A DNA stretch of 64,000 nt, taken from SAR324 cluster bacterium (GTDB lineage Bacteria > SAR324 > XYD2-FULL-50-16). Position numbers and translations under genes: made by a program. The stretch's first letter is position 1. Each line of letters begins with the position of its first letter. The stretch spans positions 1 through 64,000 of the forward strand of contig JANQGX010000004.1 of assembly GCA_028282885.1 (NCBI GenBank). The letters are read 5' to 3'. The notes under the pieces were generated by a model that was not told the origin of the DNA, ran no database searches, and saw nothing but the letters and a program-made list of their open reading frames with translations. Positions 48,482 through 58,906 of this stretch are shown one piece after another.

Positions 48482-49744
48482 ATGAATTCAAAGTCATTAT
48501 CCTTCGATAAACAGAAGCTGGAAGAAGTTGTCAGCAAGTTCCCGACCCCGTTTCACCTATATGATGAGGCTGCCATCATTGCCAACGCCAAACACTTTAA
48601 CCGGGCGTTCTCCTGGAATGAGGGGTTTAAAGAGTACTTTGCAGTTAAAGCCACCCCAAATCCGTTTCTGATGAAAATACTGCAAAGGGAAGGCTTTGGT
48701 TCGGATTGCAGCTCCCTCCCCGAGCTGGTTCTTTCGGAGAAATGCGGGATCACAGGTGAGGAAATCATGTTCTCTTCCAATGACACACCACCGGAAGAGT
48801 TTGCCAAGGCATCGGAACTGGGGGCAATTATCAACTTGGATGACTTCAGCCACATCGCATTTCTGGAGCAGATAACGGGAATTCCGGAAATCATCTCCTT
48901 CAGATATAATCCCGGAAAAACCGGAACCAGCAACCTGTACATCGGTAATCCGGAAGAAGCTAAATACGGATTTACCAAGGAGCAGATATTCGAAGGATTT
49001 AAAATCGTTCGGGACAAGGGAGCCAAACGATTCGGTCTGCACATGTTTATTGCGTCCAACGAACTGGATGGGCAGTTTTTTGTTTACACAGCCGAAACCT
49101 TGTTCCAACTGGCTGTGGAGCTTTATAGAGAGATCGGTATCCGGCTGGAATTTGTTAACATGAGCGGAGGCATTGGAATTCCGTACCACCCGGATCAGAA
49201 AGCAGTGAATTTGGAATATGTGGGGGAGAAGATTCGAGAATCATATGAAAAATATATCACACCCGACGATTTGCATCCCATGAAGATCTTTATGGAATGC
49301 GGGCGCATGGTGACGGGTCCATACGGCTATCTCGTTTCCAAAGTACTTCACATAAAGAATATCTATAAAAAATATGTCGGATTGGATTCCTGCATGGCTA
49401 ACTTGATGCGCCCCGCCTTGTATGGCGCTTATCACCATATCACAGTGATGGGAAAAGAGAACCTGCCTGCCGATCAAACCTACGATGTTACGGGTTCACT
49501 TTGTGAAAATAACGACAAATTTGCCATTGATCGGAAGCTACCAAAAATAGATGTCGGCGACCTGATTGTTATCCACGATGCGGGTGCCCATGGACATGCC
49601 ATGGGATTTAACTATAACGGTAAATTACGCTCATCCGAATTGCTCCTGAAATCTGACGGAGAAATCATAGAGATCAGAAGGGCCGAGACTTTGGAAGATT
49701 ATTTTGCCACCCTTGACTTTGAAAAACTCCAGAGTTTTCAATGA
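48482..49744 (+). CDS. lysA: diaminopimelate decarboxylase family (PLP)
   Basis: 'PTPFHLYDEAAI', 'YFAVKATPNPFLMKIL', 'GSDCSSLPEL', 'ECGRMVTGPYGYLVSKVLHIK', 'GAHGHAMGFNYNGK'. Closely related decarboxylases are not excluded. Confidence 0.85.
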   Translation: MNSKSLSFDKQKLEEVVSKFPTPFHLYDEAAIIANAKHFNRAFSWNEGFKEYFAVKATPNPFLMKILQREGFGSDCSSLPELVLSEKCGITGEEIMFSSNDTPPEEFAKASELGAIINLDDFSHIAFLEQITGIPEIISFRYNPGKTGTSNLYIGNPEEAKYGFTKEQIFEGFKIVRDKGAKRFGLHMFIASNELDGQFFVYTAETLFQLAVELYREIGIRLEFVNMSGGIGIPYHPDQKAVNLEYVGEKIRESYEKYITPDDLHPMKIFMECGRMVTGPYGYLVSKVLHIKNIYKKYVGLDSCMANLMRPALYGAYHHITVMGKENLPADQTYDVTGSLCENNDKFAIDRKLPKIDVGDLIVIHDAGAHGHAMGFNYNGKLRSSELLLKSDGEIIEIRRAETLEDYFATLDFEKLQSFQ

Positions 49745-49747
49745 TAA

Positions 49748-49771
49748 GGGCAGCTTAAATTTGAACTGCCC
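49748..49771. terminator. hairpin between convergent genes
   Basis: GGGCAG...CTGCCC inverted repeat right after the lysA-like stop, followed by A-rich DNA. Confidence 0.5.
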
Positions 49772-49790
49772 ACATTAAAAACCCCGAATA

Positions 49791-51272
49791 TCAGCGGGTT
49801 GTCTTCTTTCCCTGGCTAACCAGGAGCCATTTGTACAGTTTCATGGGGATGATCCGCATCCAGTCGGGCCCGGCATAAGAAATCTTGCGATTAACCGTAA
49901 AAAACCTGGTAAAATCATTGGACTCCCCGACCATCAGATCGGCAATGATTCTTCCTGCGGTTTGGGCGAACGCCACCCCTTCCCCACAATAGGCAACGCC
50001 ATAATAGATATTCCCATAATCTCCCATACGACCTACCGAGGGTGCAAAATCGATATTAAACCCCATACTGCCGCCCCAGGCGTGATCTATCTTCAAACCA
50101 GTCAATTGTGGAAAGGTCGTGAAAAGACTTTGCGTCAGTTTACCGATTACGGGTTTATAGTTGCCCGCACTGAGTTTATCGTTCGCAAAATAGGGGTAGT
50201 CCGAACCGCCAATCACAATCCGTCCGTCTGCCGTCGGTCTCATATAATCGAACAACACCCGGGAATCTGCTATTCCCTGACGATTCTGCCAGCCGATGGA
50301 TTGCCATTGATCCGCTGAAAGTGGCTCTGTGGCGATGACATAGGAATTCAGCGGAATCACCCTGTTGCGGAAAAAATTCAACTTGTGGGAGTAACCATTC
50401 AATCCCAGGACAAGATTTGGAGCTGATATCTCGCCCATCTCCGTCTCAATTCTGATATTCTTGCCGGGCGTCACCTTCATAACCACGGTTTTTTCGCGAA
50501 CCTCCACACCCAGACCTTCTACCACTTTTTTCATACCGCAAGCCAGCTTGGCCGGGTCTACAATCCCTCCATACGGTAAGTTGAGGGCTGCCACATATCG
50601 AGGTGACTTGATATCCGATTCCATCTCCCGACCATGAAGCAGGTTCGCTTCCAACCCCATTGCCTGATATCTTTCCAGATGATGTTCAAGACCTTCCGCC
50701 TCTTCTTCCGTCATAGCCGCATGGATATGACCGGTCTCTTCGAAATCACAATCCACTCCATAATCTTTTATGAGATCTTTGATGACCTGAATCCCATACA
50801 ACGTCAGATCAAAAGCGTGACGACCTTTCTCGGGCCCGGCTTCTTCAGTGTAGCCATCAAGACCGGAAATACCGGCATCGACAAACCCTCCATTTCTTCC
50901 GCTTGCCCCATATCCACAGCATGCCCCCTCCAGCAGGACAATATGCTTTTTGGGGAATCTTTTAATCAGATGATAAGCAGCGGATAAACCGGTGTATCCT
51001 CCCCCGAGAATGACAATATCCGCTTGATGACTTCCTTTTAAGGGATCATTTATTTTCTGATCGGCCAGATTTGCTGTTTTGAACCAGTAGTTATCCAGGG
51101 CATATTCATACAGGTCCGGAGGCCTGTTCGGATCATCTCCCAACCGGTCAATCCAGCGAGATGCACCGGCAACACCGACTGCTCCGATCGCTATTCCGGC
51201 GAGTAAGGACCGGCGGTTGAACTTTCTCTTTTTCCCGACCTTTTTTCCGTCAAGCTCCTTCGAATTGTTCAT
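49791..51272 (-). CDS. Tat-exported FAD-dependent oxidoreductase (DadA/PuuB-like)
   Basis: Twin-Arg 'FNRRSLLAGIAIGAVGVAG', 'DIVILGGGYTGLSAAYHLIKRFPKKHIVLLEGACCGYGASGRNGGF'. Confidence 0.88.
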   Translation of the reverse strand: MNNSKELDGKKVGKKRKFNRRSLLAGIAIGAVGVAGASRWIDRLGDDPNRPPDLYEYALDNYWFKTANLADQKINDPLKGSHQADIVILGGGYTGLSAAYHLIKRFPKKHIVLLEGACCGYGASGRNGGFVDAGISGLDGYTEEAGPEKGRHAFDLTLYGIQVIKDLIKDYGVDCDFEETGHIHAAMTEEEAEGLEHHLERYQAMGLEANLLHGREMESDIKSPRYVAALNLPYGGIVDPAKLACGMKKVVEGLGVEVREKTVVMKVTPGKNIRIETEMGEISAPNLVLGLNGYSHKLNFFRNRVIPLNSYVIATEPLSADQWQSIGWQNRQGIADSRVLFDYMRPTADGRIVIGGSDYPYFANDKLSAGNYKPVIGKLTQSLFTTFPQLTGLKIDHAWGGSMGFNIDFAPSVGRMGDYGNIYYGVAYCGEGVAFAQTAGRIIADLMVGESNDFTRFFTVNRKISYAGPDWMRIIPMKLYKWLLVSQGKKTTR

Positions 51273-51311
51273 GATCTCTCCTTTTGATGTACTGTTTATT
51301 AAAAGGTATCA

Positions 51312-51854
51312 TTAGTGAGCCTGTTTGTTTTGCAGATACTGCAGAAACATGTTCTGCATCTCTCTACCCATGCTTTCCAGATCCGTGGAATCCGGATCAA
51401 TCAACCAGAGCGATACGGCCCCTTCCAAGCTCCCGAAAATCAAATTGGCGACTGTGGAAGCATCAATATTCCGCAACTCTCCCGACGCGATCCCCTCTTC
51501 CAGATGCTCAACCAGGAGTTTTTTACCTGACAGGAAAAACTGCTTGAGAGCTTCCGCAACCTTCCTGTTGGTACGACCCAGCGATCTGAATTCGCTTAAG
51601 TTCAGAAACCATTTCAAATCGAATGAATCAATCTCGGTGTACCAGGCAATGACAAATCGAATACGCTCCGATACCGAATCATATTTGGAAAATTCCACCT
51701 GAAGCTGCCGGATATATTTCCTCACTGTATAATCCACAACTCCCAGGATCATCGCCTCCTTATTGGCAAAGTAGTGATGAAGCATTCCCAGGCTACATCC
51801 TACCGATTCCGCAATTTGTCGTGTCGTGGTTTTAGCGAGACCCTTTTCCGCCAC
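51312..51854 (-). CDS. TetR-family regulator (annotated start probably too short)
   Basis: 'TTTRQIAESVGCSLGMLHHYFANKEAMILGVVDY'; the frame extends upstream as 'ARKRISDIRREEIIEAFYNVVAEKG'. Confidence 0.88.
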   Translation of the reverse strand: MAEKGLAKTTTRQIAESVGCSLGMLHHYFANKEAMILGVVDYTVRKYIRQLQVEFSKYDSVSERIRFVIAWYTEIDSFDLKWFLNLSEFRSLGRTNRKVAEALKQFFLSGKKLLVEHLEEGIASGELRNIDASTVANLIFGSLEGAVSLWLIDPDSTDLESMGREMQNMFLQYLQNKQAH

Positions 51855-52081
51855 AACATTGTAAAAGGCCTCAATGATCTCTTCCCGTCTGATATCGGAA
51901 ATCCGTTTTCTTGCGATATTCTACCTCCCTATGAAATCAAACAAATCAAGTGATATTTAAATTGATCAATTGACCAGTTTTTAACTGACACTTTAACTCT
52001 TGTCAAGTTAAACTACGGATTAAAACTATCGGTAAAGAAAGGATTTTAAGTTAAACTGGCAGCAGGCAGAAAAAGGGATAA

Positions 52082-52540
52082 TCAGATGGGACCAACCCTT
52101 TTTTTCAGGATGGGGGAGGACAGCACAATAGAGGTCTTGGTTTCTCCGAATTCACTCAATCTGGCTACCAAGCTGTCCAATTGCGAGATAGAACGGGCAA
52201 CGACCCTCAGGATTAGGGACTCAACTCCACTGATATGATGACATTCGATGATTTCGTTCTCCTTTTCTGCAAAAGAGTAGATTTTTTGATATCTTTCCGG
52301 CTGTGTTGTCAGACTGATGAAGGCTGTAATTTCATGACCATAAATCACCGGGTTGATATCTGCGTGGTATCCGTTGATGATCCCCGTTTCTTCCATCTTG
52401 TAGACCCGTTCCGCGACAGCCGGTGACGACAGGCCAACCCGTCTGCCGATTTCACTGAAGGTGGATCGTGCATTTTTCTGGAGTTCACAAAGAATCTTCA
52501 CGCCCATTTCATCGATTGCTTTGTCGAATTTATCGTCCAT
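52082..52540 (-). CDS. Lrp/AsnC-family regulator
   Basis: 'GVKILCELQKNARSTFSEIGRRVGLSSPAVAERVYKMEETGIINGYHADINP', RAM-like C-terminus. Confidence 0.94.
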   Translation of the reverse strand: MDDKFDKAIDEMGVKILCELQKNARSTFSEIGRRVGLSSPAVAERVYKMEETGIINGYHADINPVIYGHEITAFISLTTQPERYQKIYSFAEKENEIIECHHISGVESLILRVVARSISQLDSLVARLSEFGETKTSIVLSSPILKKRVGPI

Positions 52541-52747
52541 TGTGCATTTTTCCTTTAAATATTAAGGGAAAACATCAATTTACCTTGGATCGGCCATTCT
52601 CTCACTTTATGATTTCAGATATTATGATGATCACTAATGCGGCTTAACCGGGTGTAGCTGAGGATATGGGGAATGTATCATGAAGAAGTTAAGAATCACA
52701 GTACCGACTCAAAAAACATCTGATAATTCAATATTTATAGATAGTTA

Positions 52748-53374
52748 ATGAAAGCTCTAGGCAATGGTATGCTTACCGGACTGCTTCTGCAACTGGCCGT
52801 GGGTCCGGTTTTCTTTTATATTATGGGTATCACTATCGATAGCAACTACCTGAACGGGCTGGCAGCCATCATTGCCGTTACGCTTGCTGACTATATTTAC
52901 ATTGTTTTGTCACTGGTCGGTCTGGGTCGGTTGCTTCAGAAAGGGAGAATCAGAACCGCTTTCGGGCTGGTGGGATCGGTAGTCCTGGTGTTGTTCGGAT
53001 TGATGGTTCTCTATAAAGGTCTGGCGTTTATCGATGCTACTGATCAAACGGGGGTGATTAATTGGACTCCTCTCAACAGTTTCACCAGCGCTTTCATCCT
53101 CACTATTTCCAGCCCCCTGACCATCGTATTCTGGAGCAGTGTTTTCTCTGCCAAAGCAATTGAGATGGATTACAAAAGAAAGGAGCTGATCATTTTCGGG
53201 TTCGGAACAGGTCTATCCACTTTGTTCTTCATGTCCTCAACCATGGCTGTTTTATCTCTTTTGAAATCGGATATTCCCACCCTGGCGATTCAGATTCTCA
53301 ACTGTCTGGTCGGCCTGGTTTTGATCTACTACGGTATCTCAAGAACGGTCAAAACTCTGAGAGGACCATTTTAA
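52748..53374 (+). CDS. LysE/RhtB-family amino-acid exporter
   Basis: 'GLLLQLAVGPVFFYIMGITIDSNYLNGLAAIIAVTLADYIYI', 'SPLTIVFWSSVF'; divergent from the Lrp gene. Confidence 0.85.
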   Translation: MKALGNGMLTGLLLQLAVGPVFFYIMGITIDSNYLNGLAAIIAVTLADYIYIVLSLVGLGRLLQKGRIRTAFGLVGSVVLVLFGLMVLYKGLAFIDATDQTGVINWTPLNSFTSAFILTISSPLTIVFWSSVFSAKAIEMDYKRKELIIFGFGTGLSTLFFMSSTMAVLSLLKSDIPTLAIQILNCLVGLVLIYYGISRTVKTLRGPF

Positions 53375-53507
53375 CCACATTGAGAGACATCGCACTTGAT
53401 TGCCGTAATATTTGGTTGACAAGTTTGATGTTTCGCTTACCCTCGCCACTTGTTTCCGATTTTTGCCTTGAGCTTGAATCATCACCTTTTGAATGCCCCG
53501 GGTCAGT

Positions 53508-54734
53508 TCATTTTGCTATATTGGTCTGGTTTTTCCTTATTTGGAAGGTGACGTCCTGGTTAACACTTTCAAGCGCGCTCAGGGAATTATCGACGCTGAG
53601 AACATCAAATTTTTTTGCTGCTGTTTTCAACTCCTGACCGATGTCTTTCAACATGTCGAACTCGTGTTTGTTACCGGCTTCTATAACGGTATCTCCCAAT
53701 TTATTGATAATCGCCATTCTTTTGATCTTTCTCTGTTCCTCCAGAACCGGCATCACATCGCGATCAAGCAATACTCCGAGGGTTTCAATATCCTGGATTT
53801 CCTCAATATCCACCTGATCAGAATTCGACGGATCAGTTTCCTCAGTCACTTTCCTGGTCTGGTTTAAATCCTCTTCAGTTTCTTTCTGGCGAGTCACATC
53901 GTGCAAAATCACCACGGTTCCCCTGAACTTTTCACCGGGATCCAGCATCTTATGCATGCTGATCAAAAAACAGGAGGCAGCATTATCGTGGTTCGGGGTA
54001 ATTTCAAATGAATCCTGATGACCATCGCCGGAGATAAATTCTTCCAGGGGAGAATTCAACCAGGAGGGAAGCTTGAGCTCAGTCTCTTCCCAACTGCAAC
54101 AAGTCTTCCCCGGCAGTATCGATACTCCCAGCAATCGACCGGCAGCACTGTTCAGGTATACCACCATATTGTCCGGATTCAGTAACAATACCGGATTATA
54201 GTCGCTTTCAACAATCGTCAGGATTTTGTTTGTCTCATTGGTCATGCGACGATTGGTTTCCTTCAATTCCGTTTGAATCGCTTCTCCTGTCACGGATGTC
54301 CAGGCTGTTACAACACCAATTTCTATCCGATTAAAAACACGGGTTACAAACCCGACACACTTCTCTTTATAGTCTTTTTCAAAATCCGCTTCATTCAGCA
54401 GATCCAAAAAGGTCTGAAGGTAGTATTTATACAGCCCCAGAAAATGACTCAGTTCAACACCTCTTTCCCTTTGCCGTTTGGCTTCCGGTATAGCGAAGGC
54501 AGATATTGGATCTTTGGTATAATCTTCATCGGGATTCGGTCCCGGAACAACTTCATAGATTTCCGTGGCTTTAATGATTGCCTTGGACAGCTCCTGAACA
54601 GAGATCCGCCAGGCTTCGATCAATGATGAAGGGTAGATAGTATATCCCTGCTTTTTTGCATACATCAACACCCGCTCCATCAACCACGCTTCGCTCTTTT
54701 GGAGTATATCCACCAACAGTTTGAACCGATCCAT
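53508..54734 (-). CDS. PAS-domain sensor-like protein without recognisable output domain
   Basis: 'TNKILTIVESDYNPVLLLNPDNMVVYLNSAAGRLLGV...GTVVILHDVTRQKETEEDL' PAS; helical N- and C-terminal regions. Confidence 0.7.
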   Translation of the reverse strand: MDRFKLLVDILQKSEAWLMERVLMYAKKQGYTIYPSSLIEAWRISVQELSKAIIKATEIYEVVPGPNPDEDYTKDPISAFAIPEAKRQRERGVELSHFLGLYKYYLQTFLDLLNEADFEKDYKEKCVGFVTRVFNRIEIGVVTAWTSVTGEAIQTELKETNRRMTNETNKILTIVESDYNPVLLLNPDNMVVYLNSAAGRLLGVSILPGKTCCSWEETELKLPSWLNSPLEEFISGDGHQDSFEITPNHDNAASCFLISMHKMLDPGEKFRGTVVILHDVTRQKETEEDLNQTRKVTEETDPSNSDQVDIEEIQDIETLGVLLDRDVMPVLEEQRKIKRMAIINKLGDTVIEAGNKHEFDMLKDIGQELKTAAKKFDVLSVDNSLSALESVNQDVTFQIRKNQTNIAK

Positions 54735-55120
54735 CTTGTACCTGTGTCTGTCTGTTTTATCCCCTATCCTTCCATATGCAGGTATCTATATCCAAATCCT
54801 ATCGAAATTTTCCCTTTTAATATACGGTATCCTGCACCGCTTTACAACAATTGGAAAAACTGTGTAACAGGCCAACTTGAAGCTGAAACACAAATCAGTT
54901 CCTGCCTTTGACTCATGTGCCTACTTTAAAGACCCAACCGAGTCTTGACTTCCGATGGATCAAGAGAAGGTTAATTCGTTTTTAAAGGCAATAGATTTCC
55001 AATGATGTGAGTAATTCAGACAGGTTTCAGATGGACCGTCTGTTGATTCGGGCTGTTAAACGAAATTTAAAACATGTAGGTCAAACTTTACTTCCCGTGG
55101 GATAAAATGGGGTTGAAGGT

Positions 55121-55795
55121 TTATTTTCCCCGATTGGCGATCCCTGAAAAAATCAGTTCACAAAGGTCATCGGTGAGAACATCAGGTTCAATCTCCCTTC
55201 CAAACACCACACGGGTGAGGCAGATATGTTCGATTCCTCCCAGGATTCCCTGTCGGATCATTTTTGCAGGTATGTCGCTCCGGATTTCGCCATTCTCCAT
55301 CCCCTCCTCCACGATGTCGAGAATCATATCAGCATACTTCTTCACGAATTTATGGGTCTCGCTGGCGTAGTAATCCTGGTGATTACGAACCTCTATGAGA
55401 AGAATTCTGGCAAATACGCGATTGGAAGAATAGGTATGAAAATGAACCCAGATCAGTTTTCTGAGTTTATTAAGTGAACCCTTGATTCCCTTTAAATCCA
55501 ATCCGAAACGCACCATGTACTCCTCCAGATATTCTCTCAAGACCTGGTGAAGTAAATCTCTTTTGTCATTAAAATACTTATATATCAACGCCTCCGTGAC
55601 ACCTGCAGTTTTGGCAATCTCTGCTGTGGTGATTGCCCCAAATTCTTTAGTCTCCAGCAAACTCCTCAGAGAATCCATAATTTTTAACTTACCGGCCGGA
55701 GGTGTTTTTTTTCTTTTTTGCAGGTTGTTTTCGTTCATAGGAGTATAATTCCGGTTACTCGATTCAGAACAGGCGATATCATGACAATCAATCAC
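55121..55795 (-). CDS. TetR-family regulator
   Basis: 'FGAITTAEIAKTAGVTEALIYKYFNDKRDLLHQVLREYL'; likely start at the internal Met of 'MNENNLQ' or the annotated Met. Confidence 0.92.
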   Translation of the reverse strand: MIDCHDIACSESSNRNYTPMNENNLQKRKKTPPAGKLKIMDSLRSLLETKEFGAITTAEIAKTAGVTEALIYKYFNDKRDLLHQVLREYLEEYMVRFGLDLKGIKGSLNKLRKLIWVHFHTYSSNRVFARILLIEVRNHQDYYASETHKFVKKYADMILDIVEEGMENGEIRSDIPAKMIRQGILGGIEHICLTRVVFGREIEPDVLTDDLCELIFSGIANRGK

Positions 55796-56327
55796 TAGAC
55801 CATCTTCCTCAATCCAAGGATTAGCAACATTAATCTTCGATCCGGGAAATGATATCTTCCTGTTTACCCTAGTGTAAAACTAAACCATCTCACCAGGGAT
55901 GTATAGTAACAGCGTCAAGAAAAATCGGATCTCATCAGACAAAATTCCAAAAACCAATACCCGTGTATGAAACAGTGTTTTGATTTAGTTTAGGTTATTA
56001 AAACTCACTTGATCTTTTTTTATTACATTATATTGTAATTATGTTGTTTTCAGCATCATATATCTCATAATTACTTGACGGGTTTCTAAATTGTTAGTAA
56101 TGCTAACCTGACAGGTAAGATCTGTCAATTAATGTCGACCGTGCTGCACCATATACAAATCCCTTACTTGAACCGGGATGAGGTTGTTCCGGATCTCCGA
56201 ATACGGAACACTGCTATCAATCCCGATGATCTGAAATATGATTCAATATGCTCAAATGGTCAGGTCCGGGTGATCAGCATGGTTATACTCTGGCTTTTTA
56301 CCCCTTATGGAAAAGGAGAGGCGGAAA

Positions 56328-57308
56328 ATGACAAGGGAATTCAAAACAAAAATCACCCAAATGCTCGGAACCCGCTACCCCATACTCTGTGGTGGCATGC
56401 AGTGGGTCAGTCGAGCGGAGTTTGTCGCAAATGTCTGCAATACCGGTGCAATCGGCTTTATTACGGCAGAAACGTTTGAATCAGCGGAAGACCTGAGAAA
56501 TGAAATCAGAAAAATACGAACACTGACAGACCAGCCCTTTGGGGTAAATATCTCCATGCTTCCCGAACTGCCAATGACTGACAGAACCCTGGAATTCTGC
56601 CATGTCATCTGCGAAGAGGGTGTGAAATTCGTGGAAACGGCAGGGGCGAGCCCGCATAAAATTCTACCGATTCTCAAAAAAGAAAACATTAAAATCATCC
56701 ATAAACTGACCAGCATCCGGCATGCCCTCAAAGCCCAGTCCCTGGGTGTTGATGCAGTTACTATTCTCGGGTACGGATCAGGTGGTCATGTGGGCATGGG
56801 CAATGTGGCGCTTTTTATTCTGCTGCCCCTTGCTGTTAAAACACTTGATATTCCGGTCATTGCGGGAGGTAGTGTTGCAACGGGCTCCGGCTTCTTAGGG
56901 GCTTTGTCCATGGGAGCCGAAGGTGTGCTGATGGGCACTGCGTTTTTCGCTTCAGAAGAGTCTCCCATCCATCCTAATTTCAAACAGAAACTGTTGCATG
57001 CCAAGGAGACCGATACAGAGCTGGTGATGGAATCGATATTCAATCCCTTGAGGGTAGTAAAGAACGAACTTTCGGCCAAGGTTCTGGAAATGGAAGCTGG
57101 CGGGGCAACCCTGGAAGACATCATCAATCAACTTGCCGGCGGCAAGGGCAAACTGGCCTATGACAATGGTAACACCGAGATCAGCCCCATTGCCGGCGGA
57201 CAGGTTGTCGGCCTGATCGACGAGATCAAGCCTGTTCAACAGATAGTTGATGATATTATCAGGGATGCCAGTGACCTGATGGATCGCCTGGAACAGATCA
57301 CCGGTTAA
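56328..57308 (+). CDS. nitronate monooxygenase / FabK-like FMN enzyme
   Basis: 'ITQMLGTRYPILCGGMQWVSRAEFVANVCNTGAIGFITA', 'GSGGHVGMGNVALFILLPLAV', 'IPVIAGGSVATGSGFLGALSMGAEGVLMGTAF'. Confidence 0.88.
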   Translation: MTREFKTKITQMLGTRYPILCGGMQWVSRAEFVANVCNTGAIGFITAETFESAEDLRNEIRKIRTLTDQPFGVNISMLPELPMTDRTLEFCHVICEEGVKFVETAGASPHKILPILKKENIKIIHKLTSIRHALKAQSLGVDAVTILGYGSGGHVGMGNVALFILLPLAVKTLDIPVIAGGSVATGSGFLGALSMGAEGVLMGTAFFASEESPIHPNFKQKLLHAKETDTELVMESIFNPLRVVKNELSAKVLEMEAGGATLEDIINQLAGGKGKLAYDNGNTEISPIAGGQVVGLIDEIKPVQQIVDDIIRDASDLMDRLEQITG

Positions 57309-57339
57309 TTAAACTTATAGGGGAGTACCAAAGGGATAA

Positions 57340-57362
57340 AAGCCAGGGGATTTCCCCGGCTT
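57340..57362 (+). terminator. intergenic stem-loop followed by short T-rich tract (terminator/attenuator-like)
   Basis: AAGCC-a-GGGGA-tt-TCCCC-GGCTT followed by 'ccttttgg'. Confidence 0.5.
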
Positions 57363-57391
57363 CCTTTTGGGAATTCATCGAGGAACAAACC

Positions 57392-58906
57392 ATGACTGAT
57401 TATGATGCGATTGTAATAGGTGCAGGAAACGGAGGTTTGACAGCCGCCGCTTCGTTAGCAAAGGCAGGCGCCTCCGTACTTCTTCTGGAGAGACATAACA
57501 TACCGGGAGGTGCAGCGACCAGTTTCTGCAGGGGAAGATTTGAATTCGAAGTGGCTCTCCATCAATTGAGCGGAATCGGATCATCCGAATATCCCGGCCC
57601 CCTGAGAGGTCTGTTGGACCGGATTGGGGTTATGGACAAACTCGAGTTTGTCGAAATGGATGACCTCTACAGAATCGTTGTTCAATCGGAAAACTTCGAC
57701 CTCACCCTGAGACCGGATATCAAGGAGGTAGTTAGGGAGTTACAGTTGCGGTTTCCGTCTGAAAAGGAAGCTATTGCCGACTTCTTTAATTTCGTTTATC
57801 GCTTCTTCTCGGAGGTTATCGGGGTGTATTACATGCAGGATCCGGAAACCAGCCCTGAGAAATACCCGCTTTACTTTAAATATGCCCTTAAAAGCACGCA
57901 ACAGGTTCTGGACGAGTTTTTCAAAGAACCCCTGCTAAAAACGGCTGTTTCTCCCTACTGGACCTATATCGGCCTTCCCCCGAAGAAAATGAACTTCAGC
58001 GACATGGCAGCGATGTTTTTTGGTTTTTGTGAGTTCAAGCCCTACCACCTGAAGGGAGGCTCCATGGCACTTTCATCGGCATTAGCTGAGGTTGTCACCG
58101 AAAACGGAGGGACGATTCAGTATAATTGCGGAGCCAGGAAAATCATAATCGAAGAAGGTCGTGTTCGCGGGGTTGTCACCGATATGGGTGAAGAGATCAC
58201 CTGTCGTTATATCGTTTCCAATGCTTCCAAAATCACCACCTATGTCGATTTAATCGGCTCGGAGCACATCCCGGAGTCGACCATGAAAGAGCTGAAGCAA
58301 AGTCGTATATCCCAAGCCGGATTTATACTTTATATGGGACTGGACTGTGAACCCGAAACTGTGGGGATTACAGAGTCCACCAATTTTCTCATGGGAAATA
58401 CCGATGAGGATGCAGCTTTCGAGAGGATGAAAGAGCTTGACATTAGTTCACAGGATGCCCTGGTTCTAAGTTGTTATGATTTGAGAGACAAGGAGTTTTC
58501 TCCGGAAGGCGCCAGCCAGGTGGCATTGGTCACTCTGAAATACGGACAGCCCTGGTTGAAGATCCCCCCGGATGAGTATTATGACACAAAATTCAAATGT
58601 GCGGATCAGATGCTGAAAGTCATTGAACCGCTCTATCCTGACTTGCGAAAACACATTGAAGAGATTGAGGTTGCCACCCCCATCACTTGTATGCGCTATC
58701 TTGGTCATCCGACAGGAGCCATTTACGGATTCGAGCATCATATCAAAGACTCCGATCACTTTATTGCCAATAGGTCTGAAATTAAGGGACTGTACGGTGC
58801 GGGAGGATGGGTCGGGCTTTGTGGTTTTCAACCCACGCTTGAATCAGGCGTTAAGGCGGCTCGCAGCATTAAAAGGGAAATCAAAAAGGCAGAGGAGGTT
58901 GCATGA
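57392..58906 (+). CDS. CrtI/phytoene-desaturase-like FAD oxidoreductase
   Basis: 'YDAIVIGAGNGGLTAAASLAKAGASVLLLERHNIPGGAATSF', 'GGSMALSSALAEVVTENGGTIQYN', 'GLYGAGGWVG'. Confidence 0.88.
   Translation: MTDYDAIVIGAGNGGLTAAASLAKAGASVLLLERHNIPGGAATSFCRGRFEFEVALHQLSGIGSSEYPGPLRGLLDRIGVMDKLEFVEMDDLYRIVVQSENFDLTLRPDIKEVVRELQLRFPSEKEAIADFFNFVYRFFSEVIGVYYMQDPETSPEKYPLYFKYALKSTQQVLDEFFKEPLLKTAVSPYWTYIGLPPKKMNFSDMAAMFFGFCEFKPYHLKGGSMALSSALAEVVTENGGTIQYNCGARKIIIEEGRVRGVVTDMGEEITCRYIVSNASKITTYVDLIGSEHIPESTMKELKQSRISQAGFILYMGLDCEPETVGITESTNFLMGNTDEDAAFERMKELDISSQDALVLSCYDLRDKEFSPEGASQVALVTLKYGQPWLKIPPDEYYDTKFKCADQMLKVIEPLYPDLRKHIEEIEVATPITCMRYLGHPTGAIYGFEHHIKDSDHFIANRSEIKGLYGAGGWVGLCGFQPTLESGVKAARSIKREIKKAEEVA

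Noticed and set aside
52541-52747. Possible riboswitch between the divergent Lrp and LysE genes
   Set aside because: No convincing conserved fold; a simple Lrp operator region is the plainer explanation.
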